From contig JAISES010000123.1 of NCBI GenBank assembly GCA_031263965.1, forward strand, positions 1 through 5,295: a stretch of DNA of 5,295 nucleotides. The letters run 5' to 3'. This document shows positions 1 to 5,239 of the stretch, one piece after another. Each line of letters opens with the position of its first letter. Within the stretch, counting starts at the first letter, position 1. The notes under the pieces are model-generated. The model was given only the letters and a program-made list of their open reading frames with translations, ran no database searches and was not told the origin of the DNA. This DNA is from Prevotella sp. (GTDB taxonomy: Bacteria; Bacteroidota; Bacteroidia; Bacteroidales; Dysgonomonadaceae). Made by a program: the position numbers and the translations under genes.

Positions 1-356
1 ATATTGACGTATTTATTAAGAAAAAGTCTGAATTTTTGAAAAAAGAACTTAGCCTGACAGATGCCGAGGCGGAAGTATTTATTCCGTTGGAAGCCGAACT
101 TTCGAAGAAGATATACGAAGCGAACCACGATCTACGTAAGGAATGGCGTGAGTTGATATTTAAACCGGCATACAAAACCAAAGCGGAAAAAGAGCGTATT
201 ACCTATTTAACTTTGGAAAGGGAAAGAAGAGAAGCGGTACTACGGGCCGAGTACTTCAAGAAGTTTGCAACGGTATTGTCTACTGAAAGAATAAATAAGT
301 ATCGGAAAGCCGATGATAAATATAGAAAAGAAATGTTGATGGATTATAACTATTAG
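1..356 (+). CDS. Spy/CpxP-like charged periplasmic protein, 5'-truncated (copy 1 of a tandem pair)
   Basis: This gene enters from outside the window: the frame is open from base 3 (Ile-Asp-Val-Phe-Ile...) and matches residues 32 onward of the next gene, so the missing part should be a signal peptide plus about 10 residues. The TTG at 36 is an internal Leu codon, not a start. The visible 117 residues are very rich in Lys, Glu and Arg and predicted helical, with an LSLTDAEAEVFIPLEAEL segment near the start and a YFKKFATVLSTERINKY segment near the end. The L-(T)-x-x-(E/Q)-A pattern and the helix-rich charged composition recall the Spy/CpxP (LTxxQ) family of periplasmic chaperones or stress sensors; that link is inferred from pattern only. 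The protein ends earlier than its neighbour (DYNY, TAG at 354-356) and its middle third has diverged most. It is probably co-transcribed with the gene 15 nt downstream. Confidence 0.8.
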   Translation, partial: IDVFIKKKSEFLKKELSLTDAEAEVFIPLEAELSKKIYEANHDLRKEWRELIFKPAYKTKAEKERITYLTLERERREAVLRAEYFKKFATVLSTERINKYRKADDKYRKEMLMDYNY

Positions 357-364
357 AAGGAGGA
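357..364 (+). promoter_or_regulatory. Strong Shine-Dalgarno sequence for the second charged-protein gene
   Basis: AAGGAGGA begins immediately after the TAG stop of the upstream gene and lies 7 nt before the ATG at 372. It is nearly a full anti-SD complement, unlike the AT-rich starts of all other genes in this window, and it fixes the start at 372. Its position suggests that ribosomes finishing copy 1 could help initiate copy 2. Confidence 0.75.
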
Positions 365-371
365 ATCATAT

Positions 372-845
372 ATGAAATTAAAAAATATCCTGTTTTTGCC
401 GCTATTGTTTAGCTTCGTTTTTTCTGTAGCGGCCCAGGAGAACCGGAAGGGAGGAGGATTCGATATTGACGCATTTATTAAGAAAAAGTCTGAGTACCTG
501 AAAAAGGAACTTAACCTGACAGATGCTGAAGCGAAAGCGTTTATTCCGTTGGAAGCCGAGTTTTCGAAGAAAAAATTCGAGGTGAACCGCGATGCACGCA
601 AGGAAACACGTGAATTGAAAAAGAAACAGAACAAGACCGATGCGGATTATAAGCGAATCGTTCAACTGGACCTTCAATCGGAACGAAAAGAATCGGAGTT
701 GCAGATAGAGTATTTCAGAAAGTTTGCAACTGTCTTGCCGGCAGAAAAGTTAGAAAAGTACAGATCGGCCGATATAAAATATAAAGAAGAAGCATTGAAG
801 CGCCACCAAGAGAAGAAATACCAGCTGAGAGAAAAACTTGATTAA
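372..845 (+). CDS. Spy/CpxP-like charged periplasmic protein (copy 2 of a tandem pair)
   Basis: A 157-residue protein of unproven function. Residues 1-21 form a signal peptide (MKLK, then a hydrophobic stretch LFLPLLFSFVFSV, then AAQ), with likely cleavage around A20-A21/Q22, so the mature protein should be periplasmic. The mature part starts with a Gly-rich linker (RKGGGFD), then long helices dense in Lys/Glu/Arg: LNLTDAEAKAFIPLEAEF at about 48-65, RKETRELKKKQNKTDADYKR in the middle, and YFRKFATVLPAEKLEKYRSAD at about 115-135, ending in a basic-acidic tail. The repeated L-T-D-A-E and L-P-A-E-K-L-E-K-Y pattern resembles Spy/CpxP-type chaperones and small proteins often encoded next to ECF sigma factors in Bacteroidota; this is inferred from pattern, not from a search. 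It is a duplicate of the gene just upstream. The start is secured by the Shine-Dalgarno sequence at 357-364. No terminator hairpin is evident before the his promoter. Confidence 0.85.
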   Translation: MKLKNILFLPLLFSFVFSVAAQENRKGGGFDIDAFIKKKSEYLKKELNLTDAEAKAFIPLEAEFSKKKFEVNRDARKETRELKKKQNKTDADYKRIVQLDLQSERKESELQIEYFRKFATVLPAEKLEKYRSADIKYKEEALKRHQEKKYQLREKLD

Positions 846-867
846 ATTCAAAAAAAATGACATAAAG

Positions 868-898
868 TTTGATTTATTGCAAATAATGCATACTTTTG
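868..898 (+). promoter_or_regulatory. Bacteroidota-type promoter of the his leader/operon
   Basis: TTTG at 868-871 (-33 element) is followed after 19 nt by TACTTTTG at 891-898, a full match to the TAnnTTTG -7 consensus of the Bacteroidota primary sigma factor. Transcription should begin roughly at 903-906, about a dozen bases before the leader-peptide ATG at 918. Element identity and spacing are seen directly; the start site is inferred. Confidence 0.8.
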
Positions 899-917
899 TT
901 TCATAGAATAATTTTAT

Positions 918-980
918 ATGAATAACAAAGCACATCATTATCATTTTTATTACTGCCAAAAGGTAAGTAGCATATATTGA
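918..980 (+). CDS. hisL: His operon leader peptide (attenuation sensor)
   Basis: A 20-codon open frame, ATG at 918 and TGA at 978-980, lies between the promoter and the intrinsic terminator ahead of hisG. Its centre reads HHYHFYYC: His codons at 933-935, 936-938 and 942-944, with Tyr/Phe codons around and after them. Scarcity of charged His-tRNA would stall the ribosome there and leave the antiterminator segment from 962 free; a ribosome that reaches the stop would cover that segment. There is no Shine-Dalgarno sequence, only an AT-rich upstream stretch, as is usual in Bacteroidota. The peptide probably has no function beyond being translated. The symbol follows usage for enterobacterial his leaders; homology to them is not implied. 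The clustering of His codons and its position between promoter and terminator make chance unlikely. Confidence 0.85.
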   Translation: MNNKAHHYHFYYCQKVSSIY

Positions 981-1015
981 TGTGATGTCTGCAAAATATA
1001 TAGTGAGAGCTTACC
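931..1015 (+). promoter_or_regulatory. His attenuator: alternative leader RNA structures (pause and antiterminator hairpins)
   Basis: Antiterminator: GGUAAGU at 962-968 pairs with 1009-1015 (GCUUACC; the last pair is G-U), stacked on AUAUAUU at 972-978 pairing with 995-1001. This uses the 5' arm of the terminator hairpin, so the two structures exclude each other. Pause or protector pairing: CACAUCA at 931-937, which contains the first His codons, is complementary to UGAUGUG at 978-984; a second register pairs ACAUCAU at 932-938 with 982-988. These bases fall in the antiterminator loop, so this pairing would cross the antiterminator stem. The complementarities are read directly from the sequence; the switching model is inferred from classical his/trp attenuators. 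Confidence 0.72.
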
Positions 1016-1040
1016 GGAATGGTAGGCTCTTATTTTTTTT
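1004..1040 (+). terminator. Intrinsic terminator of the his attenuator
   Basis: Bases 1004-1015 pair with 1021-1032 around a 5-nt loop (GGAAT). The core AGAGCUUACC/GGUAGGCUCU has one G-U pair, and the base of the stem adds a G-U and a U-A. Eight T residues follow at 1033-1040. It lies upstream of hisG, not after a gene, and its 5' arm is shared with the antiterminator, so it is a regulated rather than a constitutive terminator. Confidence 0.9.
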
Positions 1041-1059
1041 ATAATATAAAACGGATATA

Positions 1060-1914
1060 ATGGTATTAAGAATTGCAGTACAATCGAAAGGCCGGTTATT
1101 TGAAGAAACAATGGAGCTGCTTCAGGAAGCAGGTATAAAACTAAATAACATTAAACGGACACTCCTTATTCCGGCGAAAGATTTTCCGGTAGAAATACTC
1201 TTCTTGCGTGACGACGACATTCCCCAAGCAGTAGCAACAGGCGTAGCCGATATAGGGATAGTCGGAGAAAATGAATTTGTAGAAAAAGACGAAAATGCAG
1301 ACATCGTTAAACGGCTGGGCTTTAGCAAATGCCGCCTGTCTCTGGCCATACCAAAAGATGAAGACTATCGGGATGTAAAATGGTTTGAAGGGAAAAAGAT
1401 AGCCACCTCCTACCCTTTCATATTAAAAAAATACCTGAAAAAACAGAATATCAATTCGGAAATACATATTATTTCAGGATCTGTAGAAATATCGCCAAGC
1501 ATAGGATTGTCCGATGCCATCTTCGACATCGTCAGCTCAGGCGGAACACTTGTCAGCAACCGCCTGAAGGAAGTAGAAGTCGTCATGCGTTCGGAAGCTT
1601 TATTAATTGCAGCGAGAAATATATCCCAAGAGAAAAAAGATATTCTTGATGAATTGATATTCAGGATAGAGGCCGTACAAAATGCAGAAGGCAAAAAATA
1701 CGTACTCTTGAATGCGCCGGAAAACAAGCTAAACGAAATATTCGGTATCCTGCCCGGAATGCGCAGTCCTACCGTTACACCGTTGGCGACAAAAGGCTGG
1801 TGTTCGGTACAGTCGGTTGTAGAAGACAAGCGTTTTTGGGAAGTTATCAACAAACTGAAAGGATTGGGTGCAGAAGGGATACTCGTACTGCCAATCGAAA
1901 AAATGATATTATGA
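1060..1914 (+). CDS. hisG: ATP phosphoribosyltransferase, long form (HisG)
   Basis: HisG joins ATP and PRPP to give phosphoribosyl-ATP, the first committed step of histidine synthesis, in the cytoplasm. The 284-residue length and layout match the long, hexameric, histidine-inhibited form: a periplasmic-binding-protein-like catalytic region (about 1-205) starting LRIAVQSKGRLFEE, then a C-terminal ACT-like regulatory domain (about 210-284) with YVLLNAPENKL, LPGMRSPTVTPL and the ending GILVLPIEKMIL. The family signature is at about 143-164 (E143, G149, D152, D156, then SSGGTL), the PRPP-binding loop. Having the regulatory domain, it should not need a HisZ partner. The ATG at 1060 gives the usual N-terminus and lies 19 nt after the terminator T tract, so its transcription is gated by the attenuator. 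The stop overlaps the next start as ATGA. Confidence 0.97.
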   Translation: MVLRIAVQSKGRLFEETMELLQEAGIKLNNIKRTLLIPAKDFPVEILFLRDDDIPQAVATGVADIGIVGENEFVEKDENADIVKRLGFSKCRLSLAIPKDEDYRDVKWFEGKKIATSYPFILKKYLKKQNINSEIHIISGSVEISPSIGLSDAIFDIVSSGGTLVSNRLKEVEVVMRSEALLIAARNISQEKKDILDELIFRIEAVQNAEGKKYVLLNAPENKLNEIFGILPGMRSPTVTPLATKGWCSVQSVVEDKRFWEVINKLKGLGAEGILVLPIEKMIL

Positions 1915-2453
1915 TACAGGTTTTAGACGATATTGTTTTAAATCCTCTCTCTGAAAAGGATATTCCCGACATATTCAACACCCTGAATAATGAACGGGAA
2001 TATATGCGAGTGTGGTTGCCTTTTGTAGATTACACTCACGAGATAGATGATACCAGAAACTTCGTAACTTCGGCGCTGCAAATGGAAGACAAGCAATTCG
2101 CGATCTCTTATCAAGGCAAATTTGTCGGTCTGGTAGGATTTAAAAATACCGATTCAGCCAATAAGAAAACGGAAATAGGATATTGGTTGTCTCAACATGC
2201 ACAAAGGAAGGGTATTATGGTACATTCTGTTTTGAAACTCATAGAATACGCATTCGGTGAAATGGGTATGAACCGGATACAAATAAAAGTCGCGGTAGAC
2301 AATCATCGAAGTAAACAGATACCCGAAAAATTAGGCTTCTTTCTCGAAGGAGTAGAACGTGACGGAGAGCTACTTGTGGACAATGTTTATACAGATATTA
2401 ATGTATATAGCTTGCTTAAAAAAGAATTCAAAGACAAATCATGCAAATCATAA
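1911..2453 (+). CDS. GNAT-family N-acetyltransferase, RimJ/RimL type, embedded between hisG and hisD
   Basis: A 180-residue acetyl-CoA-dependent N-acetyltransferase; the acceptor is unknown. The frame is open back to 1800, but the ATG at 1911 is preferred: it overlaps the hisG stop as ATGA and gives a standard RimJ/RimL N-terminus (IVLNPLSEKDIPDIF). Visible family features are the MRVWLPFVD segment (about 32-40), the acetyl-CoA loop region IGYWLSQHAQRKGIM (89-103, where a Gly/Ala often seen at the end of the Q/R-x-x-G-x-G/A motif is Met, as is common in this subgroup), and NRIQIKVAVDNHRS (121-134) followed by IPEKLGFFLEGV (137-148). RimJ/RimL relatives acetylate N-termini of ribosomal proteins, other proteins or small amines. 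The 4-bp overlap with hisG and 13-bp overlap with hisD indicate coupled translation under the his attenuator, yet no histidine-pathway step is known to need an acetyltransferase. The role is open. Confidence 0.9.
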   Translation: MIQVLDDIVLNPLSEKDIPDIFNTLNNEREYMRVWLPFVDYTHEIDDTRNFVTSALQMEDKQFAISYQGKFVGLVGFKNTDSANKKTEIGYWLSQHAQRKGIMVHSVLKLIEYAFGEMGMNRIQIKVAVDNHRSKQIPEKLGFFLEGVERDGELLVDNVYTDINVYSLLKKEFKDKSCKS

Positions 2454-3718
2454 AATATCCCGAACGGTCGGAATGGACGAAAATACTGGCTCGTCCTGTA
2501 TTCGACACATCATCGCTTAACAATACGGTAAGCGCCGTATTAAACGACATTAAGAGCGGAGGCGATAAAGCGGTATTGGAATACGAAGAAAAATTCGATA
2601 AAGTCAGGTTATCTTCCCTTACTGTCAACCCGAAAGAAATAGATGAAGCCGATGCGCTCGTCTCTGAAGAACTGAAAGCCGCGATTCGACAAGCAAAAAA
2701 GAATATCGAAACATTCCATCGCAGCCAGATATTTGAAACAAAGAAAATAGAAACAACCCCGGGTGTCACATGTTGGCAAAAAGCCGTCGCAATAGAAAAA
2801 ATCGGCTTGTATATCCCGGGAGGTACAGCTCCTTTATTCTCTACAGTATTGATGCTTGCCATTCCCGCCAAAATAGCAGGATGTAATGAAATTATACTAT
2901 GTTCTCCTCCTAATAGAGAAGGGAAAATACATCCTGCTATCCTTTACACGGCAAAAGAAGCCGGAGTAAATAAAATATTCAAAGCCGGAGGTATACAAGC
3001 TATCGGAGCAATGGCTTACGGCACTGAATCGATACCCAAGGTCTATAAAATATTCGGGCCGGGAAACCAATATGTAATGGCGGCTAAGCAATTAGTAAGC
3101 CTTAAAGACGTAGCTATCGATATGCCGGCCGGGCCATCGGAGGTACAGGTTATTGCCGATGATACCGCAAATCCGGCCTTCGTCGCTGCCGACCTTTTAT
3201 CACAGGCTGAGCACGGAGCCGACAGCCAGGTAATATTGACCACAACAAGCGAGGCCTTTATTTCGAAAGTTTCTCTGGAAACAGGGCTTCAATTAGCAAA
3301 GCTTCCTCGTCGCGATACAGCAGAAAAAGCTCTCCAAAACAGCAAGTTGATTTTATTGAAAGATAAGCAAGAGGTTATAGATATTACGAATCTGTATGCT
3401 CCCGAACATTTGATTATCGAAACTTCGCACTATATGGACATTGCTGATAAAACAATCAATGCAGGATCTGTTTTCCTTGGGCATTACACCCCTGAAAGCG
3501 CGGGAGATTACGCATCCGGAACAAATCACACCTTGCCTACGAACGGTTATGCGACAGCATATAGTGGAGTCAATCTGGATAGCTTTATCAAAAAGATCAC
3601 TTTTCAGGAAATAACCGGAGAGGGAATACAAAACCTCGGACCGACTATTGAGATTATGGCAGAAAATGAAGAGTTGTTTGCTCACAAAAATGCAGTAACT
3701 TTGAGGCTAAAAAAATAA
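2441..3718 (+). CDS. hisD: Histidinol dehydrogenase (HisD)
   Basis: HisD oxidises L-histidinol to L-histidine in two NAD-dependent steps through histidinal, ending the pathway; it is a cytoplasmic zinc homodimer. At 425 residues it is of normal length. The family signature is present at about 225-258 (AIDMPAGPSEVQVIAD ... LSQAEHG). By alignment with the E. coli enzyme the zinc ligands are Q255, H258, D356 and H415, and the catalytic Glu-His pair is E322-H323 in APEHL; all are intact, so the enzyme should be active. Other landmarks are IGLYIPGGTAPLFSTVLM (121-138), FGPGNQYV (205-212) and the DYASGTNHTLPT segment (356-367). The ATG at 2441 lies inside the acetyltransferase gene with a 13-bp overlap, giving MQIIKYPERSEW, a typical N-terminus. 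It is followed after 4 nt by a lipoprotein gene, not by hisC. Confidence 0.98.
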   Translation: MQIIKYPERSEWTKILARPVFDTSSLNNTVSAVLNDIKSGGDKAVLEYEEKFDKVRLSSLTVNPKEIDEADALVSEELKAAIRQAKKNIETFHRSQIFETKKIETTPGVTCWQKAVAIEKIGLYIPGGTAPLFSTVLMLAIPAKIAGCNEIILCSPPNREGKIHPAILYTAKEAGVNKIFKAGGIQAIGAMAYGTESIPKVYKIFGPGNQYVMAAKQLVSLKDVAIDMPAGPSEVQVIADDTANPAFVAADLLSQAEHGADSQVILTTTSEAFISKVSLETGLQLAKLPRRDTAEKALQNSKLILLKDKQEVIDITNLYAPEHLIIETSHYMDIADKTINAGSVFLGHYTPESAGDYASGTNHTLPTNGYATAYSGVNLDSFIKKITFQEITGEGIQNLGPTIEIMAENEELFAHKNAVTLRLKK

Positions 3719-3722
3719 AGGC

Positions 3723-4067
3723 ATGATAAAATATATTTGCTTATTCACATTAATTCTGCTTGCAGGTTGTTCGCCTAAAACCTTAAAAACAGGGCGATAT
3801 AAAGGTTCGGATAAAATCGTATACGAAAAAATGTTTATGGGCAAGCTTGAAGTCGAAGACAAGAATACCATCGATGAGATTGTAAACCTATTAGGCACAG
3901 CAAAGAAAGGCCCTTCCAAGTTTATCGTAAAGGAGCAACTGTTTTTTATAAAGAACAATGATACATTGACAATACGTAAAAGTGAGACTTTTTTACAAAA
4001 TGTAGACGGTTCTTTCCAATTGGATGAACAGACAGAAGAAAAGTTAATGAAATTGTTTGGTAAATGA
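3723..4067 (+). CDS. Small lipoprotein of unknown function
   Basis: A 114-residue protein with a lipoprotein signal: MIKY, hydrophobic ICLFTLILLAG and lipobox LAGC with Cys16, so it should be lipidated and attached to a membrane facing the periplasm. The mature part has no family I can name with certainty. It begins SPKTLKTGRYKGSDK, has an acidic-basic middle (KLEVEDKNTIDEIVNLLGTAKKGP), a predicted beta region (SKFIVKEQLFFIKNNDTLTIRK), and ends in a short charged helix (EQTEEKLMKLFGK). The succession 'index helix, beta strands around an ND/NG turn, final E..L..L' vaguely recalls small single-domain lipoproteins of Gram-positives and Bacteroidota, but this is only an impression. It starts 4 nt after the hisD stop, so co-transcription and perhaps translational coupling with hisD are likely, though no functional link to histidine synthesis is evident. 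Confidence 0.85.
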   Translation: MIKYICLFTLILLAGCSPKTLKTGRYKGSDKIVYEKMFMGKLEVEDKNTIDEIVNLLGTAKKGPSKFIVKEQLFFIKNNDTLTIRKSETFLQNVDGSFQLDEQTEEKLMKLFGK

Positions 4068-4127
4068 CAAATATCATATAGGATAAAACATTTAAAATTA
4101 GATATATATTATTAAATATAAATCCTA

Positions 4128-4562
4128 ATGCATCCTCAAATAATAAAATACGGAAGTCCCGAATACGATGAGATGCTCGTTCTGCGAACTAAAATATTGC
4201 GTGAACCTTTGGGATTGACTTTCTCTCGGGAAGATCTGGAAAAAGACAAAGACGATTTCTTGCTTGCAATACGCCCGTCCGGCAATCAACGTATCGCAGC
4301 ATGCTGCATACTCACCCCTCTGGACAATAAAACAGGAAAGCTCCGGCAAATGGCAGTAGACGATACAGTTCAAAAGTCAGGACTGGGTACGGCTATGCTT
4401 GCCTTTGCCGAATATGTGGCTGCAAAAGAAGGTTTTGAAAAAATAACTTTGCATGCCCGCAAAGTAGCTGCCGGCTTTTACAAAAAATACGATTACAAAA
4501 TAGTCGGGGACGAATTTACAGAAGTAGGCATCCCCCACTATGAAATGGAAAAGGAAATTTAA
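4128..4562 (+). CDS. Small GNAT-family N-acetyltransferase
   Basis: A 144-residue single-domain acetyl-CoA-dependent acetyltransferase with unknown acceptor. The order of parts is standard: N-terminal region with LRTKILREPLGL (about 19-30), central strand DFLLAIRPSGNQRIAACCIL, then the motif A stretch LRQMAVDDTVQKSGLGTAML (72-91) in which Q82-K-S-G-L-G87 is the acetyl-CoA pyrophosphate-binding loop, and motif B LHARKVAAGFYKKYDYKIVGDEF (108-130). The ending EVGIPHYEMEKEI is common in ElaA-like and related small GNATs, so that is the closest subgroup I can offer. It is not closely similar to the acetyltransferase at 1911. A 60-nt AT-rich gap separates it from the lipoprotein gene, without a recognisable TTTG/TAnnTTTG promoter or Shine-Dalgarno sequence; the next gene follows after 11 nt. 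Confidence 0.9.
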   Translation: MHPQIIKYGSPEYDEMLVLRTKILREPLGLTFSREDLEKDKDDFLLAIRPSGNQRIAACCILTPLDNKTGKLRQMAVDDTVQKSGLGTAMLAFAEYVAAKEGFEKITLHARKVAAGFYKKYDYKIVGDEFTEVGIPHYEMEKEI

Positions 4563-4573
4563 ACTATAAAAAT

Positions 4574-5152
4574 ATGAATAAAAGACTCTTATTGACATTA
4601 TTGGCATTTACTATTTACACCGTAGTTTCGGCACAAGAACTTGGTACATATCAGAAATTAGACATCGGAATAAATGGCATTGGCATGTCATTAGAAGTCC
4701 CCGTTTCTGAAAAAATTGTGATAGAGCCGTATATAGGGGTAGGACCCAGCTACGACTTAAATGGGAATGGGGATGCCCTTGCCGATAAGATCGACTGGCA
4801 TTGGGCGCTGTTAGAACCTAGTTTTCACGGAGCTGTTTACGGGAAGTTTTTGTACAATAGGAGTAGCAGGGCAGAAAAGGGAAAATCGCTTCTATTCAAT
4901 TCAGGGAATTTCATTGGAGCTAAGGTTAAATACATATCTAAATCCCTATCCGACCCTCAATTTTACTCAAACACGCTATTATTCAATCTAAATTGGGGAG
5001 GACAGCGAAATATAGGAAAACACTGGGCATATAGTTATTCTGTGGGAATAGGCTACGGCCGCAATCTTGACCAATCTTACGGACTATTCTATCCCGCATT
5101 CGATATTAAAATTACTTATGTACTCCCTTTTTTTAGCAAAGGGTCGAAATAG
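4574..5152 (+). CDS. Exported beta-rich protein, possible small outer-membrane barrel
   Basis: A 192-residue protein with a clear signal peptide: MNKR, hydrophobic LLLTLLAFTIYTVV, then SAQ with likely cleavage before Q21. The mature chain is rich in aromatic and Gly residues and shows runs of alternating polar and apolar residues: KLDIGINGIGMSLEV, KIVIEPYIGVGPSY, SFHGAVYGKFLY, GAKVKYIS, LLFNLNWGGQ, AYSYSVGIGYGRN and FDIKITYVLPFF near the C-terminus. This is what an outer-membrane beta-barrel of about eight strands would look like, but no family is recognised and a soluble beta protein cannot be excluded. The segment DLNGNGDALADKIDW could be a long loop. It sits 11 nt after the acetyltransferase gene and probably shares its transcript. 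No terminator hairpin is obvious after the stop. Confidence 0.82.
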   Translation: MNKRLLLTLLAFTIYTVVSAQELGTYQKLDIGINGIGMSLEVPVSEKIVIEPYIGVGPSYDLNGNGDALADKIDWHWALLEPSFHGAVYGKFLYNRSSRAEKGKSLLFNSGNFIGAKVKYISKSLSDPQFYSNTLLFNLNWGGQRNIGKHWAYSYSVGIGYGRNLDQSYGLFYPAFDIKITYVLPFFSKGSK

Positions 5153-5239
5153 AAAATTAATTGAAAATGGGAAACGGGAAAAAACAAGTACAGGAAACCG
5201 TCTGCCGGTCCGGGTAACAAATTGATAATTTTGAAAAGT

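Noticed and set aside
36..356. Complete gene starting at the TTG at 36
   Set aside because: The frame is open to the window edge, and bases 1-35 align codon for codon with the inside of the next gene, so TTG is an internal Leu codon of a truncated gene.
750..959. Minus-strand frame of 69 codons over the end of the second charged-protein gene and the his leader
   Set aside because: It overlaps the his promoter and leader, and its low-complexity F/I/L content is what AT-rich antisense sequence gives; the + strand elements explain the region.
1410..1853. Long minus-strand open frame opposite hisG (and similar ones opposite hisD and the charged-protein genes)
   Set aside because: Each lies antisense to a well-supported gene, shows no recognisable domain and is composed as expected from a shadow frame.
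1800..1910. N-terminal extension of the first acetyltransferase starting at 1800
   Set aside because: The extra 37 residues lie wholly within hisG and look unlike any GNAT N-terminus; the ATG at 1911 overlaps the hisG stop as ATGA and gives the expected family start.
4079..4127. AT-rich inverted repeat before the second acetyltransferase (TAGGAT/ATCCTA, with an inner ATTTAA/TTAAAT)
   Set aside because: The arms are six bases each with a mismatched gap in a very AT-rich 60-nt spacer and no T tract follows; this could easily be chance.
5167..5217. 16-codon frame (ATG to TAA) between the exported-protein gene and the DJ-1-like gene
   Set aside because: Too short, no ribosome-binding signal, no recognisable content and no regulatory context like that of the his leader.
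5226..5233. TAATTTTG as a -7 promoter element for the DJ-1-like gene
   Set aside because: No TTTG or TTG lies about 19 nt upstream, and the predicted start would fall at the ATG itself, so the match is probably fortuitous.
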